Source: Prochlorococcus marinus str. MIT 0919
GTDB lineage: Bacteria; Cyanobacteriota; Cyanobacteriia; PCC-6307; Cyanobiaceae
Reading direction: 5' to 3'
Length of the DNA stretch: 64,000 nt
Assembly: GCF_027359375.1 (NCBI RefSeq)
Contig: NZ_CP114779.1
Location: 1,505,598-1,569,597, forward strand
Shown: positions 1-9,648 of the stretch, in pieces
How the letters are laid out: each line of letters opens with the position of its first letter
Position numbering within the stretch: position 1 is the first letter of the stretch
Translations under genes and position numbers: made by a program
The notes under the pieces: generated by a model
What the model saw: only the letters and a program-made list of their open reading frames with translations
What the model was told of the DNA's origin: nothing
The model's database searches: none

Positions 1-489
1 ACACCAGATAATTCCAACCACTCTAGGCCTTTCCTTTTCATTGGTAATGTCAATGACTAGAGCTAAATAAGGGGTTGTAGCCATTGAAATGGCTAACCCA
101 TATAGCGCAAAAAGTGAACATAATCCGAGGGCGCTTAAGACTATCGCTGGAGTTGAACCACTACTTAAGGCATTATTAGTAATAAATATTACTGGGATCG
201 AAAGAATTGCAAGTAGGCAAAATAAAGCAGTTCCAATATATATATAGGGAGTTCTTTTTTTTCCTTTGATGGGCCATCGATCAGAAATATTGCCAAAAAG
301 GACTCGTGAAGGTGCCACTAATTGTTCAAAGGCCAGTCCTCCTCCTACCAGTATTGCGGGGAAAGCAAGTTCAGAAATCATTATTCGATTCAGCATCCCA
401 GCAAAAATTACTGCTAGACACCCCAAGCATCCTTGGAATAAGCTCAACCTTGCAAGCTTTATCGGGGGCAGATGAGTTGAGTTTTCCAA
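1..489 (-). CDS. PucC/BCD-family MFS transporter, N-terminal part (runs off left edge)
   Basis: The reverse strand is open from the left edge to 489 and encodes about 163 residues beginning LENSTHLPPIKLARLSLFQG. Several hydrophobic segments follow, with motifs such as GLAFEQLVAPSR and GNISDRWPIKGKKRTPYIY between helices. This pattern is typical of the cyanobacterial PucC-like (bacteriochlorophyll delivery) branch of the major facilitator superfamily, thought to act in pigment-protein assembly in the thylakoid. No ATG is available between the upstream in-frame stop and the conserved region, so the TTG at 489 is the best start. The C-terminal part lies outside the window. The family call rests on recognition; the transported substrate is unknown. 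Confidence 0.7.
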   Translation of the reverse strand, partial: MENSTHLPPIKLARLSLFQGCLGCLAVIFAGMLNRIMISELAFPAILVGGGLAFEQLVAPSRVLFGNISDRWPIKGKKRTPYIYIGTALFCLLAILSIPVIFITNNALSSGSTPAIVLSALGLCSLFALYGLAISMATTPYLALVIDITNEKERPRVVGIIWC

Positions 490-599
490 GGTAATCTCAG
501 TATCAATAGGTATGATTTCTTCTCAACAGATTAGTATTTATAGAATTAATTGTTTTAAATTTCATTATATATAATGTATTGCTTTAATAAGGTGATCAA

Positions 600-2057
600 A
601 TGATAGAGCCTATTTCGAACACTAAGATCCAGAATATTTGTTGTATAGGGGCTGGGTATGTAGGGGGCCCCACAATGGCTGTGATCGCAGATCGCTGCCC
701 CTCCATACAAGTAAAAGTTGTTGATATTAATCAAGCAAGAATTGATGCCTGGAATAGCTCTGATCTCAGTAAATTACCAGTTTATGAACCCGGTTTAGAT
801 CTAGTAATAAGTCGAGCAAGAAATAGGAATTTATTTTTTTCTATAAATGTTGAAGATGCTATTGCTCAAGCAGATATGGTTTTTATATCTGTAAATACTC
901 CTACGAAAACTAAAGGCCTGGGAGCTGGTAAGGCAAGTGATCTTCGTTGGGTTGAGGCTTGTGCTCGTCAAGTAGCAAAGTTTGCGAAGCAACATACGAT
1001 TGTTGTTGAGAAAAGTACTTTGCCAGTAAGGACTGCAGAAGTAATTAAAACTATTCTCGAAGCAGCACAGTCTTCTTTGGGCAACATTTTGAACCCATCT
1101 ACATTTGATGTTTTGTCCAATCCTGAATTCTTAGCAGAAGGGAGTGCTATCAAGGATTTAGAGAATCCTGATCGAGTTTTGATTGGCGGTGAAAGTAAAC
1201 AAGCTATTGAATCATTAGCTTGGATATATAAGCATTGGGTAGCTGAAGAGAAGATCTTAAGAACTAATATTTGGAGTAGTGAGTTGGCAAAACTAACAGC
1301 AAATGCCTTTTTGGCCCAGCGAATTAGTTCTATTAATTCTATAGGGGCTTTATGTGAAGCTACTGGAGCCGATGTTAGAGAGGTGGCCAGAGCGATAGGA
1401 ACTGACAGTAGAATAGGGTCAAAGTTTTTGGATGCAGGCCCTGGATTTGGTGGTAGTTGTTTTAAAAAGGATATTCTTAATCTTGTATATTTGTCGCGAC
1501 ACTTTGGTTTGCCAGAAGTTGCTGATTTTTGGGAAGGTGTAGTTGAATTAAATACATGGCATCAACATCGCATATCAAGATTAGTAGTTAAAAAACTCTT
1601 TGGTACTTTGTCTGGTAAACGTATAGCTTTACTTGGCTTTTCTTTTAAAGCAAATACAAATGATACTAGGGAGTCTTCTGCTATTAATATTGCTAAAGAT
1701 TTATTGGATGAGGGAGCACTACTTTCTATTCATGACCCAAAAGTTAGCCCTAGTCAAATAGAGCGTGACTTGGGACAGGCAAGGGCTAATTTGAAAAATA
1801 TTGAATTGAATAAAAATTCAATGGAAGGGATATGGTGGTTTTCTGAAGATATTTATGAAGTATGTTCAGCGGCCGATGCAGTGTTGATTTTGACGGAATG
1901 GCACCAATACTCTGAAATTGATTGGCCATTAGTTGCAACAAAAATGAGAAATCCTGCATGGGTATTTGATGCAAGATCAATAATTAATTCAGAAAAAGTA
2001 TTATCTGCTGGATTACAATTCTGGCGGGTAGGAGATGGATCAGAATTAGACTCTTAG
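600..2057 (+). CDS. ugd: UDP-glucose 6-dehydrogenase, animal/plant-like subtype
   Basis: Oxidises UDP-glucose to UDP-glucuronate with two NAD+, supplying a precursor for polysaccharides and surface glycans in the cytosol. The 485-residue protein has the N-terminal Rossmann motif GAGYVGG (residues 17-23), the VNTPTKTKGLGAGKA region, the substrate loop FLAEGSAIKDL, and the catalytic cysteine in GGSCFKKD (Cys287). Its length and motif wording resemble eukaryotic UGDH more than typical bacterial Ugd, which is shorter and differs in these motifs. The ATG at 600 follows a purine-rich AAGGTGATC. It is divergent from the PucC-like gene and convergent with a small ORF 8 bp downstream. Confidence 0.93.
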   Translation: MIEPISNTKIQNICCIGAGYVGGPTMAVIADRCPSIQVKVVDINQARIDAWNSSDLSKLPVYEPGLDLVISRARNRNLFFSINVEDAIAQADMVFISVNTPTKTKGLGAGKASDLRWVEACARQVAKFAKQHTIVVEKSTLPVRTAEVIKTILEAAQSSLGNILNPSTFDVLSNPEFLAEGSAIKDLENPDRVLIGGESKQAIESLAWIYKHWVAEEKILRTNIWSSELAKLTANAFLAQRISSINSIGALCEATGADVREVARAIGTDSRIGSKFLDAGPGFGGSCFKKDILNLVYLSRHFGLPEVADFWEGVVELNTWHQHRISRLVVKKLFGTLSGKRIALLGFSFKANTNDTRESSAINIAKDLLDEGALLSIHDPKVSPSQIERDLGQARANLKNIELNKNSMEGIWWFSEDIYEVCSAADAVLILTEWHQYSEIDWPLVATKMRNPAWVFDARSIINSEKVLSAGLQFWRVGDGSELDS

Positions 2058-2065
2058 AGTCTTAA

Positions 2066-2287
2066 TCACTTTAAATTAAGTAATCGAATACGGAATTTTG
2101 CGATTTTTATAGCTTCGGCACGTGAATTTTTGAGGAATGGATGATCTTTAATCAAATTGAGTATTTCATTAATTTTTTCGTCTACTAATAATTCACTTTG
2201 CTTTTGAAACTGATGGGTTTTCCATGCATCATCAAAAGCCATTGAGAAACTATCAGCATTGTTATAAACATTATTTTTGCTCTGCAT
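2066..2287 (-). CDS. small hypothetical protein (73 aa)
   Basis: An ATG-initiated 73-codon frame encodes a charged, mostly helical protein starting MQSKNNVYNNADSF and ending in a basic stretch (IAKFRIRLLNLK). No domain is recognised and no signal or membrane segment is visible. It converges on ugd with only 8 bp between stop codons and lies downstream of the tRNA-Phe gene on the same strand. Protein-like composition supports it, but there is no clear ribosome binding site. It could be a lineage-specific gene or a chance frame. Confidence 0.45.
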   Translation of the reverse strand: MQSKNNVYNNADSFSMAFDDAWKTHQFQKQSELLVDEKINEILNLIKDHPFLKNSRAEAIKIAKFRIRLLNLK

Positions 2288-2390
2288 TTTAATTAACCAT
2301 TTTTTGATAATGCTACCTAATTAACACTTTCCCTTGAAAGAAAAAGGTCTTTAGCTAAGTGGATTGATAAATTGTGTGAACACTTTAAAA

Positions 2391-2463
2391 TGCCAGGACG
2401 CAGATTTGAACTGCGGACACGGCGATTTTCAGTCGCCTGCTCTACCAACTGAGCTATCCCGGC
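2391..2463 (-). tRNA. tRNA-Phe (GAA)
   Basis: The reverse strand folds as a 73-nt tRNA: acceptor GCCGGGA pairs with TCCTGGC, and the discriminator base is A. The anticodon loop CTGAAAA contains GAA, and the T-loop is TTCAAAT. CCA is not encoded. Confidence 0.97.
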
Positions 2464-2549
2464 TTGTCGCAATGGCTACTTCTTGATCTTATATCAGCAA
2501 TAGGACCATATAACTTTGTTGTTCCCAACCTATTGAATTTGAGTTGCAT

Positions 2550-3794
2550 TTATCTTTGCTTCCTAACTGCTTGCATTGCTAGATATGCCACACCTTCAGC
2601 CGGTTGCCTATTAGAACTCACAATTGGGATTCCTATTTTCCTTTCTCTTATTCGACGCCATTGAGGGTTCCGAGCTCCTCCTCCGATAGTGATTATTCTT
2701 TTAGGCTTGCTGCCAATTAGATCTCTAAATTTAGACCAACCCTTTTTCTCTATATTCGCCATTCCTTCAAGAAGCCCATGTAAATATAGAGAGTCACTGA
2801 TTGGTCTTGGTTCGAGAATGGGGTCTAAATTTGGATCCTCAACAGGGAATCTCTCTCCTTTGCATGCTAAGGGAAGGAGATTTAAGCCACTATCTATTTC
2901 TGGATCTATTTGTCTGCTTAACTCCATCAGATCTTTATCAGAAAAAAATTGCTTTAGAACTGAACACCCAGCATTCGAAGCTCCTCCAGCTATCCATTGC
3001 CCTCCAAGGAAATGATTCGTAACCCCTGGCTCTTGCATTGGTTTATTAACAAACCGTTTAATTACTATTGTGCTTCCTAAAACAGTTACACCATCATCGA
3101 AATCTGGGTTGCTTGCAAGAATTGCTGCATTTGAATCCGTAGTTCCTAAAATTATTTGCATGTTTTGTGGGAGATCTAGCGCTTTTGCTATTGATTCAGA
3201 AACTGTTCCAATAGAATGACCGCTAGGTATAATTTTAGGAAGATGATTCTCAAGGTTTAATTTTCCAATTTCTTCGTTCCATTTTTGGCTTAATAAGTTC
3301 CAACCAAGTTTAAGATTATTCCCTTCTTCTCCATACTCCCAATTATTTGCTAGCCAACCAATTATCCAATCTGCTTGATGCCTCAAGAGGATTTTGCTTC
3401 CATATTTGTTTACCAGATAAATTGCTTTAGAGATGCTTGGTGTTGAATTTAATTTGCTTTTGTTGTTGCCAGCCTTCTTAGGTACGCTCTCTTTTATATC
3501 ATCCAGAGAAATATAATATGGTATTGCAGGTCCTAATGGTTTCCCTTGAGAATCGCATGCTAATAATGTTCCCGAAGTACCATCGACTGCACAGGCTGAG
3601 ATTTTATTTTTAAGCTTTTTAGGTGTATTTTTAATTAACAAACTAATGCACTTTACCCATTCATTGCAATCCTTCAGCTCAGTCAGATAATTTTCCGAAG
3701 AAGAATAAATAAGTTTTTTTTGAGCATTAATAATTGCAATCCGAACCCCACTAGTGCCAAGGTCTATTCCCATGGCTAATTGATCGTCTTTCAT
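2550..3794 (-). CDS. FGGY-family carbohydrate kinase (xylulokinase/D-ribulokinase-like)
   Basis: ATP-dependent cytosolic sugar kinase of 414 residues, in the short FGGY class of cyanobacteria and plants. The N-terminal phosphate-binding loop is GIDLGTSGVRIA (about residues 9-20). The DGTSGTLLACD segment near residue 68 and GTTDSNAAIL near residue 218 match the family's substrate and nucleotide sites, and IGGGARNPQWRRI near the C terminus is the adenosine motif. It is shorter than classical xylulokinase (about 490 aa). Known homologues of this short class include enzymes with D-ribulose kinase activity, so D-ribulose is a reasonable substrate guess, unproven here. It lies 11 bp downstream of metK on the same strand. 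Confidence 0.8.
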   Translation of the reverse strand: MKDDQLAMGIDLGTSGVRIAIINAQKKLIYSSSENYLTELKDCNEWVKCISLLIKNTPKKLKNKISACAVDGTSGTLLACDSQGKPLGPAIPYYISLDDIKESVPKKAGNNKSKLNSTPSISKAIYLVNKYGSKILLRHQADWIIGWLANNWEYGEEGNNLKLGWNLLSQKWNEEIGKLNLENHLPKIIPSGHSIGTVSESIAKALDLPQNMQIILGTTDSNAAILASNPDFDDGVTVLGSTIVIKRFVNKPMQEPGVTNHFLGGQWIAGGASNAGCSVLKQFFSDKDLMELSRQIDPEIDSGLNLLPLACKGERFPVEDPNLDPILEPRPISDSLYLHGLLEGMANIEKKGWSKFRDLIGSKPKRIITIGGGARNPQWRRIRERKIGIPIVSSNRQPAEGVAYLAMQAVRKQR

Positions 3795-3805
3795 CTGTTA
3801 ATTGT

Positions 3806-5038
3806 TTAACTTTGGCGGCGTAAAAGTTCGTTTACTTTGCCCTCTATTTTTTCCCAAGGTAAATCAAGATCTGGTCGCCCAAAATGCCCATAAGCAGCGA
3901 CATTCCTATAGAACTTGCCTGAATTTTTTTTAGGAAGTTCTCTTAATCCAAATTCTTGAATTATTGCTCCAGGTCGAAGGTCAAAGTTTTCTTTTACTAA
4001 GTTTGTTAGATCCTCATTTGAAAGTTTTCCGCTCCCAAACGTCTCAACAAGTATTGAAACTGGGTTAGCTACTCCTATTGCATAACTTAATTGCACCTCA
4101 GCTCTTTTGGCTAAACCAGCTGCCACGATTGCTTTTGCGACAAACCTGGCTGCATAAGCTGCAGACCTATCTACTTTGGTTGGGTCTTTACCTGAAAAGG
4201 CTCCACCACCATGTCTTGCATAGCCACCATAAGTATCAACAATAATTTTTCTGCCCGTTAAGCCTGCATCTCCTTGTGGACCACCTACGACAAACTTACC
4301 GGTGGGATTTACTAAAAATCTTGTTTTCTCTTGACTGGGTTGTAGTTTTAGATCTGCTGTTGCAGGCTTTACAACATATTCCCATAGGTCTTTAGTAATC
4401 CGATCCCGAATGCCTGACTCACTGGAGATATTGTCAATTTGAGCAGAGTGCTGAGTTGAAATTAGGATTGTATCAATTGCAATTGGTTCGTCATTCTCAT
4501 ATACAACACTGACTTGAGTTTTGCCATCAGGCAGTAAATATTTCAACGTCTCTTCATGGCGAACTTTTGCTAATTGTCTTGCAAGTCGATGAGCCAGGCT
4601 AATTGGTAAAGGCATTAATTCGGGAGTTTCATCACACGCATAGCCAAACATTATGCCTTGATCTCCAGCTCCTACTTTGTCAAAAGGGTCTTCAGTTTGA
4701 TCTTCAGCTTCATTAACACCTTGAGCTATATCTGGCGATTGCTGATCTAGTGCTACGAGTACTGCGCAGCTGTTTGCATCAAATCCCCCTGCTTTGGCAT
4801 TTTTGTAACCAATTTCTTTTATGACACTTCTTACGAGATTAATGAAATCAACTTCAGCTGAAGACGTTACTTCTCCTGTAACTAGACATAAGCCAGTATT
4901 TACAACGGTTTCGCAAGCAACTCTGCTGGCAGGATCTTTCTCAAGCAAAGCATCAAGGATTGCGTCGCTTATTTGATCGCAAATTTTGTCTGGGTGACCT
5001 TCCGTAACTGATTCGGAAGTAAATACGAAACTGCTCAT
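3806..5038 (-). CDS. metK: S-adenosylmethionine synthetase
   Basis: Makes S-adenosylmethionine from methionine and ATP in the cytosol. All family signatures are present: [13 protein letters not shown] at the N terminus, [12 protein letters not shown] (the ATP/K+ site region) and [19 protein letters not shown] (P-loop-like). The reading frame extends to a TTG at 5062, but the family normally begins just before [15 protein letters not shown], so the ATG at 5038 (410 aa) is preferred. It is followed closely by a sugar kinase and preceded by a HAD phosphatase on the same strand, with short gaps compatible with co-transcription. Confidence 0.95.
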   Translation of the reverse strand: MSSFVFTSESVTEGHPDKICDQISDAILDALLEKDPASRVACETVVNTGLCLVTGEVTSSAEVDFINLVRSVIKEIGYKNAKAGGFDANSCAVLVALDQQSPDIAQGVNEAEDQTEDPFDKVGAGDQGIMFGYACDETPELMPLPISLAHRLARQLAKVRHEETLKYLLPDGKTQVSVVYENDEPIAIDTILISTQHSAQIDNISSESGIRDRITKDLWEYVVKPATADLKLQPSQEKTRFLVNPTGKFVVGGPQGDAGLTGRKIIVDTYGGYARHGGGAFSGKDPTKVDRSAAYAARFVAKAIVAAGLAKRAEVQLSYAIGVANPVSILVETFGSGKLSNEDLTNLVKENFDLRPGAIIQEFGLRELPKKNSGKFYRNVAAYGHFGRPDLDLPWEKIEGKVNELLRRQS

Positions 5039-5079
5039 TAAGTCTTTGTTCTGATTTCCCAAGTATTAATTTTATGATT

Positions 5080-5856
5080 TTACTGAATATTTAACTCATC
5101 CCAATGATGAATTAGATGGTCATATTCATATAGGAGAGGTTTCTGGGACCATCCTGCAGTGTATCCAAGGACAATTTTAACTTTACTTTGTTTAGCCATG
5201 AATAGATCAGTGTCAGCATCGCCTACTAGGGCGCACTCTTGAGCTTCTAACTTTAGAGTCTTACAAAGATTGCTTACTGCAAGTGGGTTAGGTTTTTTAG
5301 GCAGGTCATCACTGCTCCAAAGACCTGTAAAAGTCTTTTCTAGCTTGTTCTTTTTTAAGAATGCAATAAGTCCTGTTTTTGTGTCATTGCTTATTAAAGC
5401 CAAAGAAATATTTTTTCTTTTTAGGATTTGAAGAATTTCCAACACTCCAGGTAGTATCTGATCTGAGTAATCTTCGGAAAAAATTTCATTAATAGCTTTA
5501 TCCGCTGATTTGAAAATTTGATTAGCAAATTGAAGAGAGTTTGGCCAGGTTTCACCAATTAGAGAGAAGATAGTCGCTGTAGAAATTAAATTATCTTTTC
5601 GAGAAGCTATTGCTAAAGAACTTGTGGGATCAATTCCTTGGGAATTAATCCCATAGATTAAGTTGAGGAACTTGCTGAGTTCTAAAATTTTTTCAAGAGG
5701 TTTTTTTTGCGACTGGTAAAGTCTAACGGCTTGATTAATTCTCATTTTGCCAAGCCTATTTAAACGCTTTTCACTATTTACAAGAGTCCCATCTTTATCA
5801 AATAAAATACCTTTTACAACGCCAAGAGGCTCGCCTCTAAGAAGTAATTGAGGCAT
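5080..5856 (-). CDS. HAD-superfamily phosphatase (phosphoglycolate phosphatase-like)
   Basis: 258-residue HAD hydrolase. Motif I is FDKDGTLVN near residue 19 (nucleophile Asp plus the second Asp), motif II is the LISNDTK region near residue 155, and motif III/IV is ALVGDADTDLFMAKQS near residue 213. A helical cap lies between motifs I and II. The DxDGTLV subtype often dephosphorylates phosphoglycolate or other small phospho-sugars, but the substrate cannot be read from sequence. It sits 14 bp downstream of the ribosomal protein S1 gene and just upstream of metK. Confidence 0.8.
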   Translation of the reverse strand: MPQLLLRGEPLGVVKGILFDKDGTLVNSEKRLNRLGKMRINQAVRLYQSQKKPLEKILELSKFLNLIYGINSQGIDPTSSLAIASRKDNLISTATIFSLIGETWPNSLQFANQIFKSADKAINEIFSEDYSDQILPGVLEILQILKRKNISLALISNDTKTGLIAFLKKNKLEKTFTGLWSSDDLPKKPNPLAVSNLCKTLKLEAQECALVGDADTDLFMAKQSKVKIVLGYTAGWSQKPLLYEYDHLIHHWDELNIQ

Positions 5857-5870
5857 CTTGCTGCAATTAA

Positions 5871-6983
5871 TTATATTTCCATAGATGCGATAGGGTTTTC
5901 ACCTTCTTCTGCTTGCTCAAGTAGCATCTCCTTATATTTTGCTGCCATTTCCTCAGCTTTATCAAATACCTTTTGAGGGTCCGTTAACATATCTCCTGGT
6001 TCTGGCTCTAACGCTTTTGTTGATAAAGAAATACGACCACGTTCAGCATCTAAGTCAATAATCATGACTTTCATTTGATCATTGACATTAAGAACAGAGT
6101 GAGGAGTTTCTATATGCTCATGACTGATTTCTGAGATATGAAGTAATCCACTTACCCCACCAATATCAATAAAAGCTCCATATGGTTTTATTCCTCTAAC
6201 GGCCCCTACAACAATCTCTCCAACTTCAAGTCTATTCATTTTTCTTTCCACAAGAGCTCTTCTATGGCTAAGTACTAATCGGTTCCTTTCTTCATCGACC
6301 TCAAGAAATTTAAGAGGAAGAAATTCAGCCACTAATTCTTCTTTTGCTTTCCTAGTACTTATGTGAGATCCAGGAATAAATCCTCTTAATCCTTCTACTC
6401 TTACTAAAGCTCCACCTCTATTTGTGGCGAATACTTCTGAATAAATTGTTGCATCTTCTTTTTGGAGTTGTCTAACACGCTCCCATGCACGCTGATATTC
6501 AATTCTTCTAATTGATAATGACAATTGTCCATCCTCATTCTCCTCACTCATTATGAAGAACTGTCTAATCTCAGAAGGTTGAAGCACATCGCTCAAGCCT
6601 TCTACTCGATTAATTGAAACTTCTTGCATTGGCATAAATGCAGCTGTCTTGGCACCGATATCAATCATTGCTCCTTTCGTTTCGAGCGCAAAAACTGTTC
6701 CGTTAACTATGTCCCCTGGCTTAAAGTTGTAATCGTATTTACTTAATAGTGAATCAAACTCTTCAAGGGTAAATCCGGCACCATTGAAATCATATTTTTT
6801 TACTCTGCTAGAAGGGTCATCTGCAGTGGGTATTTCTTCAGAGATATATGTTTCCTCTGTAATACCTTCTTCAGAAACTTGGTCATTATTTTCAACTGCA
6901 GCTACTTCGGCACTTTCAAGATTTTCCGTAGAGTTATCTGCTACATCTAATTCTTGAGCAGTTCCTGGAGTAGTTTCAGTCAT
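5871..6983 (-). CDS. rpsA: 30S ribosomal protein S1 (three-S1-domain cyanobacterial type)
   Basis: RNA-binding ribosomal protein that helps recruit mRNA to the 30S subunit. After an acidic N-terminal stretch of about 85 residues come three S1 (OB-fold) repeats, beginning near residues 86, 175 and 258. They include KPGDIVNGTVFALETKGAMI in repeat 1 and GAFIDIGGVSGLLHISEISH in repeat 3. The 370-aa length fits the short cyanobacterial and chloroplast-like S1 rather than the six-repeat E. coli protein. A dyad with a following T run lies between nrdR and this start (7024-7050) and may affect its expression. Confidence 0.93.
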   Translation of the reverse strand: MTETTPGTAQELDVADNSTENLESAEVAAVENNDQVSEEGITEETYISEEIPTADDPSSRVKKYDFNGAGFTLEEFDSLLSKYDYNFKPGDIVNGTVFALETKGAMIDIGAKTAAFMPMQEVSINRVEGLSDVLQPSEIRQFFIMSEENEDGQLSLSIRRIEYQRAWERVRQLQKEDATIYSEVFATNRGGALVRVEGLRGFIPGSHISTRKAKEELVAEFLPLKFLEVDEERNRLVLSHRRALVERKMNRLEVGEIVVGAVRGIKPYGAFIDIGGVSGLLHISEISHEHIETPHSVLNVNDQMKVMIIDLDAERGRISLSTKALEPEPGDMLTDPQKVFDKAEEMAAKYKEMLLEQAEEGENPIASMEI

Positions 6984-7023
6984 GTTTTGAAGGCAGTATG
7001 CCTATGGCAATGCGAAAAAATTT

Positions 7024-7050
7024 CTCCTTAGGCCCGCCAACCGGAAGGAG
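7024..7050 (-). promoter_or_regulatory. stem-loop in the nrdR-rpsA intergenic region
   Basis: CTCCTT and AAGGAG form 6-bp arms around a GC-rich centre. On the minus strand the stem is followed by AAATTTTTT. It could be an intrinsic terminator after nrdR or a leader structure of the rpsA mRNA. The sequence alone does not decide. Confidence 0.35.
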
Positions 7051-7084
7051 TTAGTACAACACTCTACAGATCAAAGTGTAATTA

Positions 7085-7558
7085 TTAGCCAACAGTTGCT
7101 AATTTTTTGCTTGGCTTAAAAGTTTCTAGAGTATCTACAAAGTCATTAATACCATTAAATTGACGATATACTGAAGCAAAACGGATATAGGCAACCTCGT
7201 TAATACCTTTGAGTTGGCCTAAAATCATTTCACCCAAATCCTCACTCCGAACTTCTTTCATATTCCTTTGTTGAAGTTGTAACTCGATTTCATCTACGAT
7301 TGTTTCTACTTTTTGATTATCAATAGTAGTCTTTTCGCAAGCTCTTACTAGGCCATTTAATAATTTACTTCTGCTAAAAGTCTCTTTAGAACCACTTCGC
7401 TTTATTACTGTTATAGGAACTGTTTCCACTCTTTCATAAGTTGTGAAACGGAAATCGCAGTTGAGGCACTCTCTTCGTCTTCTGACGCTTTTACCTGTAT
7501 CGGCAGCACGTGACTCTAGAACACGACTATCTGTGTTTTGGCAAGAGGGGCATTGCAT
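7085..7558 (-). CDS. nrdR: transcriptional repressor NrdR
   Basis: Nucleotide-sensing repressor of ribonucleotide reductase genes. The N-terminal zinc ribbon uses Cys3/Cys6 (CPSC) and Cys31/Cys34 (CLNC), followed by the DNA-binding [10 protein letters not shown] segment. An ATP-cone domain spans about residues 49-139 ([16 protein letters not shown]). The 157-aa length is normal. It lies between psbT and rpsA on the same strand, with about 100 bp before rpsA. No NrdR box was identified in this window. Confidence 0.95.
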   Translation of the reverse strand: MQCPSCQNTDSRVLESRAADTGKSVRRRRECLNCDFRFTTYERVETVPITVIKRSGSKETFSRSKLLNGLVRACEKTTIDNQKVETIVDEIELQLQQRNMKEVRSEDLGEMILGQLKGINEVAYIRFASVYRQFNGINDFVDTLETFKPSKKLATVG

Positions 7559-7712
7559 AGTGCCCTTGTAGTTAAAGTGTATTTGATATTACTTTATACA
7601 ATGAATTGGTATATGAGAAGACTTTGGTTCATTTAATTTATATACATTTCACAAATTCTTAGGAAATTCATCAAAGAAAAAAGAATTATTTTTACTTGTC
7701 ATTTCTAAAAAG

Positions 7713-7747
7713 ATAAAAAAAACCCTGCTTTGTAGCAGGGTTTTTTT
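7713..7747 (-). terminator. intrinsic terminator downstream of psbB-psbT
   Basis: CCCTGCT and AGCAGGG pair around a short loop, with A runs on one side and T runs on the other, so it can work in both directions. It begins only a few bases past the psbT stop codon, so it most likely ends the psbB-psbT transcript. It may also stop transcripts from the other strand. Confidence 0.8.
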
Positions 7748-7752
7748 GGCGT

Positions 7753-7851
7753 TTATTTTTTATCGAACTTCGGTGGATCGCGAAAAGCGACAGCGAAGAA
7801 CAATGTTACGACTGCCAAAGTCAGTATGAGGGTGTAAGAAAAGGCTTCCAT
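7753..7851 (-). CDS. psbT: photosystem II protein PsbT
   Basis: Single-span thylakoid subunit at the photosystem II dimer interface. The 32-codon frame begins [16 protein letters not shown] and ends RDPPKFDKK, the diagnostic PsbT tail. One transmembrane helix covers residues 5-23. It sits 33 bp after psbB on the same strand, the usual cyanobacterial order, and directly before a strong terminator, so it is probably co-transcribed with psbB. Confidence 0.93.
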   Translation of the reverse strand: MEAFSYTLILTLAVVTLFFAVAFRDPPKFDKK

Positions 7852-7884
7852 AGGGATTAAATAGAGGCTAAGGATTCCTTGAAA

Positions 7885-9408
7885 TTAAGCACGCCCTGGG
7901 ACGCGTCGGGTTGATTCGTCTCCAAGTTTTTTGAAGAGACCAAATTCAACTTGATCGCCAAGGTCAGGATCAATACCAGCGAAGGTGTCTCTGTAAAGAG
8001 TCCTTGCTGCATGCCACCAGTGGCCAAATAAGTAGAGCAATCCGAAGCAAGCATGAGCATATGTGAACCATGCTCTTGGAGAGCTTCTGAAAACACCGTC
8101 TGATTTGTAGCGGTCTCTGTCAAACTTAAAGGATTCGCCAAGTTGAGCTTTGCGTGCAAGACGCTTAACAACTACTGGATCAGTAAATGTCTGTCCATTT
8201 AGCTCCCCTCCATAAATTGTTGCAGTGATTCCAGTTTGCTCGAAAGAGTACTTGGCTTCTGCTCTACGGAAAGGTATGTCAGCTCTGACATTGCCATCTT
8301 TATCTTCAAGAATTACAGGGAAGTTCTCAAAGAAGTTTGGAATTCTTCTGACTTCAAGTTCATTGCCTTCTTTATCTGAGAAAGAAACGTGACCTTGCCA
8401 GCCAGTAGGAACTCCATCTCCATTGACTAATGCACCTACTCTGAATAATCCACCTTTAGCTGGACTATTTCCTACATAATCATAGAAAGCAAGTTGTTCA
8501 GGAATTGATGAAAATGCCTCTGCTTTTGAAGCACCATCATTAATTGCTGTTTGCACTCTTCTGTTTATTTCTGTCTTGAAGTAACCAGAATCCCATTGGT
8601 ATCTAGTAGGACCAAATAATTCAATAGGAGTTGTGGCTGATCCATACCACATAGTTCCAGAAACTACGAATGATACGAAAAGAACCGCAGCAAGCGCACT
8701 AGCAAGTACACCTTCTAGGCTTCCCATCCTTAAGTTTCTATAGAGTCTTTCTCCTGGACGGTTGGTGATATGGAAAATGCCACCAATAATTCCTAAGAGA
8801 CCAGCTCCAACATGGTTGGCAACTATGCCCCCTGCGCTAAAGGGGTTAAACCCTTCTGCACCCCATACGGGAGCAACAGGTTCAATATGACCAGATAGGC
8901 CATAGGAGTCAGAGACCCACATGCCAACTGTGGATAGATGGAATGCACCAAAACCAAAACAGGTAAGACCTGCTAGTAGAAGGTGAATGCCGAAAATTCT
9001 TGGAAGGTCAAGAGCTGGTTCACCAGTTCTTGAATCTTCCCAAAGTTCAAGGTCCCAATAAGTCCAGTGCCAGACGGCAGCAAGCATTAAAAGACCACTG
9101 AAAACAATATGTGCTGCAGCAACACCTTCGAAGCTCCAGAATCCTGGGTCCACTCCAGTTGCTCCAGTGATGTCCCATCCTTGCCAGCTACCAGTAATAC
9201 CTAGGCGGGCCATGAACGGCATGACGTACATGCCTTGGCGCCACATAGGGTTGAGGACCGCATCGGAAGGGTCAAATATGGCCAATTCATATAGGGCCAT
9301 GGAGCCGGCCCAGCCGGCTAGCAAAGCTGTATGCATGAGGTGCACGGCCAGAAGACGACCGGGGTCGTTGATTACGACTGTGTGCACCCGATACCAGGGC
9401 AATCCCAT
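7885..9408 (-). CDS. psbB: photosystem II CP47 chlorophyll-binding core antenna
   Basis: Inner antenna of photosystem II that binds chlorophyll and passes excitation to the reaction centre. The 507-residue protein starts with the signature [20 protein letters not shown] and has six transmembrane helices with histidines positioned for chlorophyll. The large lumenal loop lies between helices V and VI (about residues 265-440), and the tail ends with [12 protein letters not shown]. Length and motifs are normal. It is divergent from the ferredoxin gene across about 240 bp and upstream of psbT. Confidence 0.97.
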   Translation of the reverse strand: MGLPWYRVHTVVINDPGRLLAVHLMHTALLAGWAGSMALYELAIFDPSDAVLNPMWRQGMYVMPFMARLGITGSWQGWDITGATGVDPGFWSFEGVAAAHIVFSGLLMLAAVWHWTYWDLELWEDSRTGEPALDLPRIFGIHLLLAGLTCFGFGAFHLSTVGMWVSDSYGLSGHIEPVAPVWGAEGFNPFSAGGIVANHVGAGLLGIIGGIFHITNRPGERLYRNLRMGSLEGVLASALAAVLFVSFVVSGTMWYGSATTPIELFGPTRYQWDSGYFKTEINRRVQTAINDGASKAEAFSSIPEQLAFYDYVGNSPAKGGLFRVGALVNGDGVPTGWQGHVSFSDKEGNELEVRRIPNFFENFPVILEDKDGNVRADIPFRRAEAKYSFEQTGITATIYGGELNGQTFTDPVVVKRLARKAQLGESFKFDRDRYKSDGVFRSSPRAWFTYAHACFGLLYLFGHWWHAARTLYRDTFAGIDPDLGDQVEFGLFKKLGDESTRRVPGRA

Positions 9409-9648
9409 GGGTAAGGTTCAAAAAAGGAAGCTGCTTAATGCAGCTAGACCCGATGATCGTAATTGGTCTGAAGGCAATCAAGGTCAAGGTTGCACGTAGC
9501 TGCAACGACTGTTGATATTCCAAAAAATATGTGAGCCCCCTTTTGGCAGGGTAAAACCTAGTTAAATGTTCTTTTTATCTAGGTTTTTAGCCACGTTTGC
9601 GACCTTCTCATGTCTAAATTGATATTGGACTTTGTTCTTTTGTTAACC

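Noticed and set aside
2048-2062. AGACTCT-T-AGAGTCT dyad at the end of ugd
   Set aside because: It includes the ugd stop codon, but the loop is too small and no T run follows, so it is not a convincing terminator.
3806-5062. A SAM riboswitch upstream of metK
   Set aside because: No conserved SAM aptamer could be seen in the short space between the HAD gene and metK.
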